The notes beneath the pieces are model-generated. The model saw only the letters and a program-made list of their open reading frames with translations, searched no databases and had not been told where the DNA came from. Shown here piece by piece: positions 34,283 to 42,756 of a stretch of DNA of 64,000 nt (within the stretch, counting starts at the first letter, position 1; the number at the start of each line of letters is the position of its first letter). This DNA comes from Methylorubrum populi (lineage in GTDB: Bacteria; Pseudomonadota; Alphaproteobacteria; Rhizobiales; Beijerinckiaceae): the NCBI GenBank assembly GCA_020741775.1, contig DYYG01000058.1, forward strand, positions 62,001 to 126,000. Direction: 5' to 3'. A program made the position numbers and the translations under genes.

Positions 34283-35470
34283 TCAGATCCCCGATGGCGC
34301 CAGCACCTTCGGCGCCGGGCTTACCACCGTGGCGGCGTTATTGCGGATCTCGTAGACCGCGAGCGTGCGCTCGCTGACACCCTCCGGGCGGAACCGGAAC
34401 GTGCCATCGAGGCCGGAAAAGCCGGCTGGATTGGTCAGCGTCGCATCGGCGAAGCGCTGCGAACCGAATTGGCGCACGAGAGCGGCGATGAGGGAGACCG
34501 CATCGTAGCCCAGCGAGGCGGTGCGCGGCGGCAGCGCGCCGAAGCGGGCCTGATAACGCTGAGAGAAACCGGAGAAGCCGGCGGCGTCCGGGGCGGCGAA
34601 CCATCCGCCCTGGAAAGCCGGCTGCGAGAACACACGCGGGTCGTTCCACAGGGCCAGTCCGACCGGGCGCACCCGCGCCGGTGAGAAGCCGGCCCGCGTC
34701 AGGGCCGGGGCGACAGCGGCGAGGCCCTCCGGCGTATCCGGAACGAACAGGGCGTCGGCCTGCGCCGAAGCTCCCGCGATGACGCCGCGCAGCCGTTCCA
34801 CCGCCGGGCCCGGATTGCCGGCGGGATAACGCTCGATAGCGACCAGCCGGGCGCGGCGCCGGGCCACTGCCTCTCGGAACTGTGCCTCGACGGCGTTGCC
34901 GTAAGTCGTCTCAGGGATCAGAGCGGCGAAGGAGCGGCGCCCGGCCGCCGTCGCCTCATCGACGATGCGGTCGACCTCCGATTGCGGCAGGAAGCTGATG
35001 AGGTAGACGCCGCGTGCGGCCACCGCCGCGTCGGTCGAGAAAGCGATTACCGGCTTGCCCGCTCCGCGGGCGACACTTCCCGCCGCCTGGACATTGGCGG
35101 CGAAGAGCGGGCCGAGCACCACCTCGGCGCCCTCGGCGAAGGCCGCCTGGGCGGCCTCCCGGGCGCCTTCGGGCGTGCCACGGTCGTCCTTGACCAGGAT
35201 GCGAAGGTCGGGCTTCTGGAAATCGTCGTAGGCGAGTTCGGCGGCGTTGCGCAGGGCGGTGCCGACCGCCGCGCCCTGCCCGCTCAAAGGCACGATCAGC
35301 GCGACCTTCACCGAGCCGGTGCCGATGGTCTGGTCCGTCGCGACCGGATCGGCGGGAGCCGACGGCGTCTGCGGGCGCGGCGCCTCGGGGATCCCGACGC
35401 AGGCGGCAAGCCCAGCGCACAGCGCCACGACCGCCGCGAGGCCTGCCCGATATCCGCCCCGTCGCGCCAT
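34283..35470 (-). CDS. LpoA-like penicillin-binding protein activator lipoprotein
   Basis: A 395-residue lipoprotein. The signal ends in a lipobox (CAGLAAC), followed by a Pro-rich linker and a type 1 periplasmic binding fold (VKVALIVPLSGQGAAVGTALRNAAELAYDD). In gammaproteobacteria such proteins (LpoA C-domain, COG3107-like) activate PBP1a; in alphaproteobacteria they stand alone with unproven role. A plain branched-chain amino acid binding protein is the alternative, but no permease is near. GAAGGGAACGGCG before ATG 35470 sets the start. It diverges from rsmI, the same order as yraM(lpoA)-yraL-yraN in enterobacteria. Confidence 0.82.
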   Translation of the reverse strand: MARRGGYRAGLAAVVALCAGLAACVGIPEAPRPQTPSAPADPVATDQTIGTGSVKVALIVPLSGQGAAVGTALRNAAELAYDDFQKPDLRILVKDDRGTPEGAREAAQAAFAEGAEVVLGPLFAANVQAAGSVARGAGKPVIAFSTDAAVAARGVYLISFLPQSEVDRIVDEATAAGRRSFAALIPETTYGNAVEAQFREAVARRRARLVAIERYPAGNPGPAVERLRGVIAGASAQADALFVPDTPEGLAAVAPALTRAGFSPARVRPVGLALWNDPRVFSQPAFQGGWFAAPDAAGFSGFSQRYQARFGALPPRTASLGYDAVSLIAALVRQFGSQRFADATLTNPAGFSGLDGTFRFRPEGVSERTLAVYEIRNNAATVVSPAPKVLAPSGI

Positions 35471-35589
35471 CGCCGTTCCCTTCCGCGCGCAAGTCGGGGT
35501 GACGATGCGGAGAGCTCTGCAAAAAGTAAATGTGAGGCTCGGCCTTTCCCCGGTCTTCAAAGGCGCGCGGACATGGCATTGTCGCGGCG

Positions 35590-36540
35590 ATGACACAGCG
35601 ACTCGACAAGCGCCCCGAGGGCGGCTACCGCGCCCCCGCCACCTTCACCGCCTTCGGCCTCGCCGCCGAGGCCGAATCCCTGACGCCGGGCCTCTACGTG
35701 GTGGCGACCCCCATCGGTAATCTGCGCGACGTCTCGTTCCGCGCCCTCGCGACCCTGGCCGCGGCCGACGCCGTCTTGGCCGAGGATACCCGCGTCACCC
35801 GCACCCTGCTGATGCATTACGGGATCACGACGCCGCTCTTGTCCTACCACGAGCATTCCAACGACGCCGTGCGCGAGCGGATGGTGATGCGGCTGAAGGG
35901 CGGTGAGACCCTGGCGCTCGTCTCCGACGCAGGCACGCCGCTGGTCTCGGATCCGGGCTTCAAGCTGGTCCAGGCCGCGATCGCCGCCGGCATCCCGGTC
36001 ACGCCGATCCCCGGCCCGTCGGCGGTGATGACGGCCATCGTCGCCGCCGGTCTGCCGACCGACCGCTTCTTCTTCGAGGGCTTCCTGCCACAGAAATCCG
36101 GCGCGCGGCGCAACCGGCTGGAGGCGCTCGCGACCATTCCGGGCACGTTGGTGGTATTCGAATCCCCCCACCGCCTGCCCGAGATGCTGGCGGACGCCGC
36201 CGAGACCCTCGGTCCCGAGCGGCCGGCGGCGGTGGCGCGCGAATTGACCAAACTCTACGAGACGATCCGCCGCGACAGCCTCGGCGGCTTGGCGGAGGCC
36301 TTCGCGCAGGAGGGGCCGCCCAAGGGCGAGGTGGTGGTGGTGATCGGCGCGGCGCCCGAGGACGCGGTGGCGCGGGAGGCCGATACCGGGCTCGATGCCC
36401 GCATCGAGGCAGCCCTCGCCCGGCACTCGATCAAGGACGCCGCCGCCCTCGTCGCCGACGAGACCGGCCAGCCCAAGCGCGTCGTCTATGCCCGCGCCCT
36501 GGTGCTCGCTCGCCGCAGCGATGACGACGCGTCCGCCTGA
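35590..36540 (+). CDS. rsmI: 16S rRNA (cytidine-2'-O)-methyltransferase
   Basis: A 316-residue RsmI, which methylates the 2'-O of C1402 in 16S rRNA. Motifs: GLYVVATPIGNLRDVSFRAL, EDTRVTRTLL, LVSDAGTPLVSDPGF, the GPSA loop, FFFEGFLPQKSGAR, FESPHRLPE and ELTKLYETIRRD. The first 30 residues before the catalytic fold are variable. Overlaps yraN by 20 bp. The neighbourhood (lpoA-like, rsmI, yraN) is conserved across Proteobacteria. Confidence 0.95.
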   Translation: MTQRLDKRPEGGYRAPATFTAFGLAAEAESLTPGLYVVATPIGNLRDVSFRALATLAAADAVLAEDTRVTRTLLMHYGITTPLLSYHEHSNDAVRERMVMRLKGGETLALVSDAGTPLVSDPGFKLVQAAIAAGIPVTPIPGPSAVMTAIVAAGLPTDRFFFEGFLPQKSGARRNRLEALATIPGTLVVFESPHRLPEMLADAAETLGPERPAAVARELTKLYETIRRDSLGGLAEAFAQEGPPKGEVVVVIGAAPEDAVAREADTGLDARIEAALARHSIKDAAALVADETGQPKRVVYARALVLARRSDDDASA

Positions 36541-36910
36541 TCCGGCCTTACGCCGCCGCCTCACCTACGGCCGGGGCCTCTCCGCCGAGGCGTTGGCGCT
36601 GGCGGCGCTGATGCTGAAGGGCTACCGGCCGCTGGCCCGCCGCTACGCGGCGGCGGGCGGCGAGATCGACCTGATCGTCCGGCGCGGAGGCACCATCGCC
36701 TTCGTCGAGGTCAAGGCGCGCGCGACCTTGGATGCCGCCGCCACCGCGATCGATGCGCGAAAAAGGGCGCGGATATCCCGCGCCGCGCGGGCTTGGCTCG
36801 CCCGGCATCCGCTTCCTGCCGACGTCACCTTGAGAGCGGATGCCGTGTTCGTGGCGCCGCGCCGCTGGCCGCGCCACCTGCCGAACGCCTTCGAGATCGA
36901 AGGCGTCTGA
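36521..36910 (+). CDS. yraN: UPF0102 family protein YraN
   Basis: A 129-residue protein of the YraN/UPF0102 family, with an endonuclease-like core: GEIDLIVRRGGTIAFVEVKAR (Asp and Glu/Lys of a Holliday-junction-resolvase-type fold), then basic helix KRARISRAARAWLARHP. Function unknown. The start ATG 36521 lies inside the end of rsmI, so translation is coupled. Confidence 0.88.
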   Translation: MTTRPPDPALRRRLTYGRGLSAEALALAALMLKGYRPLARRYAAAGGEIDLIVRRGGTIAFVEVKARATLDAAATAIDARKRARISRAARAWLARHPLPADVTLRADAVFVAPRRWPRHLPNAFEIEGV

Positions 36911-36925
36911 GCGTGTTCGAGAGCG

Positions 36926-37315
36926 TCAGCCCTGGGTGCTCTCAATCGCGGCGATCAGGGTGCGCTTGAGGTCGGCCTGGCTGAAGGGCTTCTGCACCAC
37001 CGGCCGGTCGCGGAACGGCTCGCGGATGCCCGCCCCGCCGTAACCGGTCGAGAACACGATGGGCAGCTGGCGCTCGGCGATGGCCTCGGCCACCGGATAG
37101 ATCGGCTCGCCCGCAACGTTGACATCGAGGATCGCGACCGTGAACGATTCGCTGCGGGCCATCTCCAGGGCGGTGGCGAGACGCGCGGCCGGGCCGACGA
37201 TCTCGCAGCCGAAATCCAGCAGCATATCCTCGAGCAGCATCGAGATCGCCGCCTCGTCCTCGACGACCAGCACGCGGGCGCCGGACAGACGATCCTCGTT
37301 CGAATCCACAGTCAC
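36926..37315 (-). CDS. Single-domain response regulator
   Basis: A 129-residue receiver domain with no output domain. The acidic pair is in VLVVEDEAAIS, the phosphorylated Asp in VAILDVNVAG, the conserved Thr/Ser in FSTGYGG, and the Lys in VVQKPFS. The CheY-like fold with the FST(G)YGG segment and QKPF resembles receivers paired with HWE/HisKA_2 kinases. No kinase gene is near. The start is GTG at 37315 (or 37309). It converges on yraN with a 15-bp gap. Confidence 0.85.
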   Translation of the reverse strand: MTVDSNEDRLSGARVLVVEDEAAISMLLEDMLLDFGCEIVGPAARLATALEMARSESFTVAILDVNVAGEPIYPVAEAIAERQLPIVFSTGYGGAGIREPFRDRPVVQKPFSQADLKRTLIAAIESTQG

Positions 37316-37529
37316 GCCGGGTCGTCTTCCCTATCGATCCGTTCCTGAAGCCGGAACGCTGTCCTTGGCGGACCGGTCGCGCCCTAACCCTCCGGACGTG
37401 GCTTCCCCGACAATGCTGCGGAAACGGATGCCCCACCCGGAAGACGCTGCCCGGCACCCGGAGCCGTCGCCCGTAAAGCTGGGCGTGTCAAGCGCCGGAA
37501 AGCCGTGTCCGTGCTATGCTCGACCGTCC

Positions 37530-38498
37530 ATGTTACTCTGCGCAACATTTCCTTTGCCCTGTCGCAACGCGGCACCTCGATCCGGCGTGGATCGACGTCG
37601 GCTCGTGACAGGCGCCATCGCTGCTCTGCTGCCATCGCGCGCCCGTGCCGCGCCCGCTCGCCCGATCGTGATCGCCTCCAAGAGCGATACGGAGGGCCGT
37701 CTTCTGGGCCATCTGATCGCGCTGATCCTCGAAGGCCTCGGCCTACAGGTCGAGCCCCGCCTCGGCCTCGGCCCGACGCTGATCGTCCGCTCCGCCCTGC
37801 TCGCGGGCGAGATCGACCTCTATCCGGAATATACCGGGAACGTCGCCTTCTTCTCCGGCACCGAGACCGATCCGGCCTGGAAGTCCGCCGGCACCGCCTA
37901 TCGCCTCGCGGCGCGGCTCGACGCGGCGCGCGGCCTCGTCTGGCTCGCGCGGGCACCGGCCGACAACACATGGCTGATCGCAGTCCAGGGCCGGCTCGCC
38001 CGGGAGCGGTCCCTGGTTACCATGGCCGATTTCGCGGGCGCCGTCCGCGCCGACCTTATCCGCCTCGCCGCCTCGACCGAGTTCGTCGAGAGCCCGGCCG
38101 CCCTGCCCTCCTTCGAAGCAGCCTATGGCTTCAACCTGCCGCTCTCCCGGATCATCAGCCTGCCCGGCGGCGACACGGCGGTCACCGCCCGCGCCGCGGC
38201 GGAGGGCATCAGCGGGGTCAATGCCGGGATGGTCTATGGCACCGATGGCGCTCTCGCGGCCCTCGACCTGACGGTGATGAGCGACCCGAAAGGCGCGCAG
38301 ATCGTCTACGAGCCGGCCCCGGTGATCCGCGCCGAGACGCTCGCCCGCCATCCGCAGATCCGCGACGCCCTCGATTCCGTCTTCGCCCGTCTCGACGCGG
38401 AGACCCTGCGGCAGCTCAATGCGGCGATCACCGTGGAGGGACGCACAGCCTCCGCCGTCGCGGCGGATTGGCTCGGACGGCAGGCGGGCCGCCCGTGA
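37530..38498 (+). CDS. Osmoprotectant-type ABC transporter substrate-binding protein (YehZ/OpuBC-like)
   Basis: A 322-residue periplasmic binding protein. A Tat-like signal (DRRRLVTGAIAALLPSRARA) precedes PIVIASKSDTEGRLLGHLIAL and GEIDLYPEYTGN, the hallmark of glycine betaine/choline/carnitine (OpuBC/OsmF) receptors. ATG 37530 is assumed; GTG 37587, just before the twin arginines, is possible; neither has a good ribosome site. The stop overlaps the GTG start of the first permease (GTGA). Confidence 0.84.
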   Translation: MLLCATFPLPCRNAAPRSGVDRRRLVTGAIAALLPSRARAAPARPIVIASKSDTEGRLLGHLIALILEGLGLQVEPRLGLGPTLIVRSALLAGEIDLYPEYTGNVAFFSGTETDPAWKSAGTAYRLAARLDAARGLVWLARAPADNTWLIAVQGRLARERSLVTMADFAGAVRADLIRLAASTEFVESPAALPSFEAAYGFNLPLSRIISLPGGDTAVTARAAAEGISGVNAGMVYGTDGALAALDLTVMSDPKGAQIVYEPAPVIRAETLARHPQIRDALDSVFARLDAETLRQLNAAITVEGRTASAVAADWLGRQAGRP

Positions 38499-39637
38499 TC
38501 GCGCGTCTCATCCTCGGTCTGGCGGCCGCCGCCCCGGTGCCGACCGTTCTTGCCCTTCTGCCGATGCTGCATCTGGCGCCGAACCGGCTGGTCACCGGAA
38601 CGCCGCTCAATGCGGCCACGGCCCTCGGCCCCTGGCTCTGGCCGGTCGCCGGTCTCTCAGCCCTCGGCCTCGGCCTTCTGGCTTTGGGCCGCGGCCGGGG
38701 CGTCACGCTCGTTGCCGGGCTCGCCTGTGCGGGGGCCGCTTCGATGCTCCTCATCGGGGTCGGAGCCGGCGCGAGCGCGGCCCTCGCCAACGCGCCCCCT
38801 GCGGCGCGGGCACGGCTCGCCGCCGGAGCGTGGATCATCCTAATTCTGCTCGCCTCCGCCGTGACGGCTGCCGCGCGGCGAGCGGCTCTGCCCGGCGGCG
38901 TTCCGATGGCGGCGGCCGGCCTCGGCGGCTTGCTCGCAATTCTTGGGATAGCGGGGCACCTCGACGCGCTGTCCCTCGCCCAGGAGCTGCAAGCCCGCCG
39001 CTCTCTCCTGGGCCACGCGATCATCGATCATCTCGCCCTCTCATGCGGGGCCCTGCTGCTCGCCCTGCTCGCGACCCTGGCCCTCGGATCCTGGCGGCGC
39101 GGGCGCGGCGCCGTCGATCTTGCCGTGAGCGGCGTGCAGGTCGTGCCCGCCATTGCCCTGTTCGGCGGTCTCGTGGCCTCGGCCTCGGCGCTGCTCGGCG
39201 CCCTGCCGGCCTTGCGTGGCTACGGGTTCTCGGCCCTCGGGACCGGGCCCGCGCTGACCGGCATCGCCGCCTACCTGCTGCTGCCACTCTGGCGCGGGCT
39301 GCAGGCGGCGCTGCGCGCGCCCGACGGGGCGAGCCTCGATGCGGCACGCGCCCTCGGCCTCAGCCCGCGCCAGATCCTGACGGATCTGCGTCTGCCCCTG
39401 GGCGCTCCGGTCCTCGTCGGAGGCTTGCGGGTCGCCACCGTCCAGGCCCTCGGGCTCGCGACCCTTGGCGCCCTGGTCGGCGCGGGAGGGCTCGGCACCC
39501 TCGTCTTCGACGGCATGGCCCAGTTCGCGCCCGACCTGATCCTGCTCGGGGCCCTGCCAGTGATCGCCCTCTCCCTCGCCGCCGAAACCGGTCTGCGGGC
39601 CGTCGAAGCGGCCGCGCGGCGGCGGTGGCCGCAATGA
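38495..39637 (+). CDS. Osmoprotectant-type ABC permease (YehY-like)
   Basis: A 380-residue membrane protein. Several extra N-terminal helices precede the transport domain, which starts around VVPAIALFGGLV. The EAA-type loop LDAARALGLSPRQILTDLRLPLGAPVLVGGLR is intact for contacting an ATPase. Length and extra helices match YehY. GTG start at 38495; ATGA overlap with the second permease at 39634. Confidence 0.85.
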   Translation: MIARLILGLAAAAPVPTVLALLPMLHLAPNRLVTGTPLNAATALGPWLWPVAGLSALGLGLLALGRGRGVTLVAGLACAGAASMLLIGVGAGASAALANAPPAARARLAAGAWIILILLASAVTAAARRAALPGGVPMAAAGLGGLLAILGIAGHLDALSLAQELQARRSLLGHAIIDHLALSCGALLLALLATLALGSWRRGRGAVDLAVSGVQVVPAIALFGGLVASASALLGALPALRGYGFSALGTGPALTGIAAYLLLPLWRGLQAALRAPDGASLDAARALGLSPRQILTDLRLPLGAPVLVGGLRVATVQALGLATLGALVGAGGLGTLVFDGMAQFAPDLILLGALPVIALSLAAETGLRAVEAAARRRWPQ

Positions 39638-40353
39638 GCCGTCTCACCCCGGCAATCGGCCCGCTCCTCCTCGGCATCGTGCTCGGCCTTTCGAGCCATC
39701 CGGCCCTGGCCAGCCTCCTCGTCGTCGGCGGCGGTGCCCAACGTCCCCTCGCCCTGGGACGGTTGGCCGATTTGGCTCTTAACCACCTCGCCCTGGCCGG
39801 GACTGGACTCGCCCTCGTCGCAGGGCTCGGCGGCGGGCTCGGCCTGATCGCCACGCGGGGCCGTTTCGCCGCCCTGCGCGGGAGCATCGATACCTTCGCC
39901 GCCTTCGCCCAGGCGGTGCCGCCGGTGGTGGTGGTGGCTCTCGCATTGCCGATCCTCGGCTTCGGCGGCCCACCGACGCTCCTGGCGCTCGCCGCCTACG
40001 GCCTCATGGCCACCTTGCGGGGTACCGTCGCCGCCCTCGAATCCGTGCCGACCGAGGCGCGCGAGGCGGCCCGCGCCATCGGGCTGACACCCTGTCAGAT
40101 TCTGCGACAAGTCGAGCTGCCGCTGGCCGCGTGGGGTCTGATCGAGACCCTGCGCACCGCCTTCGTCCTATGCGTCGCCGTGACGGCGGTGGGGGCCCTG
40201 GCCGGCGCCGCGACGCTCGGCACACCGATCGTCGCCGGGCTTCAGAACCAGAACTTCGTGGCGATGCTGCAAGGCGCGCTGGCCAGCGCCGCCCTGGCCT
40301 TCCTCGGCGACGCGCTGCTGCTCGCGGCGGGCGGCCTGCTGCGGCGAGCCTGA
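39634..40353 (+). CDS. Osmoprotectant-type ABC permease (YehW-like)
   Basis: A 239-residue permease with five to six helices and the loop AREAARAIGLTPCQILRQVELPLAAWGLIE. Its size and place match YehW. No ATPase (YehX) gene lies in or beside the cluster, unlike the usual four-gene order, so the energising subunit must come from elsewhere or is missing. The next gene is convergent. Confidence 0.85.
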   Translation: MSRLTPAIGPLLLGIVLGLSSHPALASLLVVGGGAQRPLALGRLADLALNHLALAGTGLALVAGLGGGLGLIATRGRFAALRGSIDTFAAFAQAVPPVVVVALALPILGFGGPPTLLALAAYGLMATLRGTVAALESVPTEAREAARAIGLTPCQILRQVELPLAAWGLIETLRTAFVLCVAVTAVGALAGAATLGTPIVAGLQNQNFVAMLQGALASAALAFLGDALLLAAGGLLRRA

Positions 40354-40367
40354 GGACGGCTATGCCA

Positions 40368-40398
40368 AATCCGCTTGATCCCTCCAGGATAGCGGATT
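40368..40398. terminator. Hairpin between the permease operon and L,D-transpeptidase gene
   Basis: An 8-bp perfect stem AATCCGCT / AGCGGATT with a 15-base loop sits 14 bp past the permease stop, in the 112-bp gap between convergent genes. Terminator role is inferred. Confidence 0.45.
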
Positions 40399-40465
40399 CG
40401 AGCTTCGCTCAGGCGCCACGCGGGCTGAGTGATACGGTTACCGCTTCGATCAGGCGGAGACCGGA

Positions 40466-41551
40466 TCACTTGTCGAGGAATTCGACCTTCGCGCCCTTCT
40501 CCGTCCGGCTCGCGAGATCCCGCGCATCCCAGTTCGTCAGGCGGATGCAGCCATGCGATTCGGTCTTGCCGACCTTTTCCGGCTCCGGGGTGCCGTGAAT
40601 GCCGTAGGACGGGAGCGAGAGATCGATCCAGACGACGCCGACCGGATTGTTCGGCCCCGGATGGATCGAGAACTTCTTCCGGGCCTTCACCCCGGCGAAG
40701 CGGTATTTTGGGTTGTAGGTGTACCAGGGGTCGAAGGCGATCGCCTTGACCTTGGCCGAGCCGTCCGGCGCCGGCTTCTCGGCGCTGCCGATGGACGCGG
40801 GGTAATCCGCCGTCAGCTTGCCATCCTCGCCATAGGCCAACAGCCGCTTCGTGCGCTTGTCGATCTCGATGCGGGTGACCTTGGGCGGGAGAGGCGCGCC
40901 CTGGACCTTGCCGTCGCCCATCGGCGGGACCGCCGCCACCACGAGGGTGCCGCCAGCCTTGTCCAGGGGCACGTCCGGGTTGAGGGCGGAGAGCAGGTCG
41001 CGCTGCATGTGGAAGCGCTCGGCCAGCATCTCGCGGGTGTTGGTGTAGCGCATCGGCCCGACCTCGGCCTGCTCCTCCATCTTGCGCGGCATGCTCTCGA
41101 CGAAGGGGCCTTTCACATCCTCCTCGGTGATCGTGTACTGCGTCACGACGGGATCGCGGCTCGTCGCCTGGAGCCGGTCGAACAACTCGCGGGTGAGCCG
41201 GTTCGTGGCCGGCAATCCCTGAGCGGCGGCGAAGGCCGAGAGCGCGCCGCGCAGGTTCTCGCCGTCGCGCCCATCGATGGCACCGGGGGAGAATCGGGCT
41301 CGGTCGAGCAGAACCTGCACCTTCACCAGCAGCGGATCCGGCCTGTCACCGGCCTCCTTTTTGGCTGCTGCCTTGGTCTTCGCCTTGGCGGCCTCGTCCG
41401 GCTTCGAATCCTCCCGCGACTCCTGGAAGGTCGCGTTCTCGATCGCTTCGCGGGTCAGGGCCGGCGTCTCGGCCGCACTCACGGCCGGCGCAACGATGAC
41501 GCTCAGAAAACAGAGCGCCGTCAGCGCCCCCCACACAGACGCCCGTCCCAT
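40466..41551 (-). CDS. L,D-transpeptidase (YkuD family) with peptidoglycan-binding domain
   Basis: A 361-residue exported enzyme. A signal peptide ends VSA; a Lys/Ala-rich linker (about 45-70) leads to a PG_binding_1-like region (LLVKVQVLLDRARFSPGAIDG...LRGALSAFAAAQGLP). The C-terminal catalytic domain has IHGTPEPEKVGKTESHGCIRLTN, where SHGC holds the nucleophile Cys. Such enzymes make 3-3 peptidoglycan cross-links or attach outer-membrane proteins. It lies 88 bp downstream of the extensin-like gene on the same strand, so cell-wall work may be shared. Confidence 0.9.
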   Translation of the reverse strand: MGRASVWGALTALCFLSVIVAPAVSAAETPALTREAIENATFQESREDSKPDEAAKAKTKAAAKKEAGDRPDPLLVKVQVLLDRARFSPGAIDGRDGENLRGALSAFAAAQGLPATNRLTRELFDRLQATSRDPVVTQYTITEEDVKGPFVESMPRKMEEQAEVGPMRYTNTREMLAERFHMQRDLLSALNPDVPLDKAGGTLVVAAVPPMGDGKVQGAPLPPKVTRIEIDKRTKRLLAYGEDGKLTADYPASIGSAEKPAPDGSAKVKAIAFDPWYTYNPKYRFAGVKARKKFSIHPGPNNPVGVVWIDLSLPSYGIHGTPEPEKVGKTESHGCIRLTNWDARDLASRTEKGAKVEFLDK

Positions 41552-41639
41552 CGCCCGTCACGCTCCTCGGCTCACAACCTGAGAAAAGCGATGGTCAAGC
41601 GCCGCCGTTCCCGCGACGAAAGGCGCCTGCTGCCCCATC

Positions 41640-42548
41640 CTATTCGCAGAGCCGGTGCCCGGCATTGCGTTCGCGTTCGTCGAGATGCAGGTGGTTGCCA
41701 TGGGCCGCGTCGCTGCCGGGCCCCAGCACCGTGCGGAAGAAGCCGCAGGCGCTCGCCCGCACCGTGCTGAGGAAAGCCGCTTCGGGAGTGCCGTCGGGCA
41801 CGGCCGAGACGGTGAGGTTCGGGCGCTTGCCGAAGCCGTAGCCCATGATGTCCACGGCGTTGGCGAAGCTGTGCTCGCTGAGCTTGGCATCGGTGTCGTG
41901 GTTCTGGCCCCGGCAGACGTAACTGCCTCCGAGCACGAGACTCTTCAGGCTGTCGTCGAACGTTCGCCGCGCGGCGACCTGCACCTCGCTCGTCCAGCGC
42001 GCCAGCGCCTCGGCAGACCTGCAGGTCAGGGTCGCGGCCGGCTCCAACGCCACCCCGTCGGCCAGGGCGGTGACGCTCAGCGGATGCGGCGCGCTGCACT
42101 GACCATTGCTCAAGGGCGGCAGAGCCTCGAACCGAACCCCGAGCCGTTCCAGCCGGCGCAGGCAGGCGGTGTCATCCGGCGCCGCAACCTTCAAGGCGAG
42201 CGCCGCCTCCCCCGACAATTCCGGCGGGCGGGTCGGCGGCAGCGGCGTCTCCGGGGCAGTCGCGGGCGCCGGCTCCTGACCCGTCGCCTTGCCGGCTGCC
42301 TTGGACGCCTCCTCCGGCTTCCGGTCACCGGCGCGGTCGGGAGATGTGGCGAGCTCCGGCGGTCGTCCCGGCGGCAGCGGCGTCACCTGGGGCGAAGGCG
42401 GGACGAGATCGTTCGGGCGTTCCGGCGGCGGCGGCGGCGGCAGCGGCACCGTCGCTGCCGGAATTTGCTTGCCCGGTTCGGCGAGCGGAGCGCCGATTCC
42501 GGCTGCAAAGCCGGCGCCGACAAGGCTGGCGAGGATGACAGGCTTCAT
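41640..42548 (-). CDS. Extensin-like C-terminal domain protein (putative M15/LAS-type peptidase)
   Basis: A 302-residue exported protein. The signal is followed by about 110 residues of Pro-rich, low-complexity linker (PLPPPPPPERP; PLPPGRPPEL; PLPPTRPPEL). The C-terminal domain has EHSFANAVDIMG and HGNHLHLDE; the spaced His, Asp and HxH match zinc ligands of LAS/D-alanyl-D-alanine peptidases. Cys residues in ACLRR, QCS, TCRS, VCRG, ACGF and LCE could form disulfides. The linker suggests reaching across the periplasm to peptidoglycan. Enzyme activity is inference. Confidence 0.82.
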   Translation of the reverse strand: MKPVILASLVGAGFAAGIGAPLAEPGKQIPAATVPLPPPPPPERPNDLVPPSPQVTPLPPGRPPELATSPDRAGDRKPEEASKAAGKATGQEPAPATAPETPLPPTRPPELSGEAALALKVAAPDDTACLRRLERLGVRFEALPPLSNGQCSAPHPLSVTALADGVALEPAATLTCRSAEALARWTSEVQVAARRTFDDSLKSLVLGGSYVCRGQNHDTDAKLSEHSFANAVDIMGYGFGKRPNLTVSAVPDGTPEAAFLSTVRASACGFFRTVLGPGSDAAHGNHLHLDERERNAGHRLCE

Positions 42549-42756
42549 GCCGCGTGGTCCCCGCTCGGTAGCCGCGGATCGATGCCACCCCGTCTCGTCA
42601 TATCCTCGTTGGCTCCCCGGCCCATCTCGGCAACAACATCCCGGCCACGACCCTTGCGACTTTGTCCGATCCGGCTGGGCCGGCCGCTTTGCGCTGAGCC
42701 GGCCGCAAACCTATGTTGACGCATTGCACCGAACGTCGTTCCCGAAGGCAGAGTTC

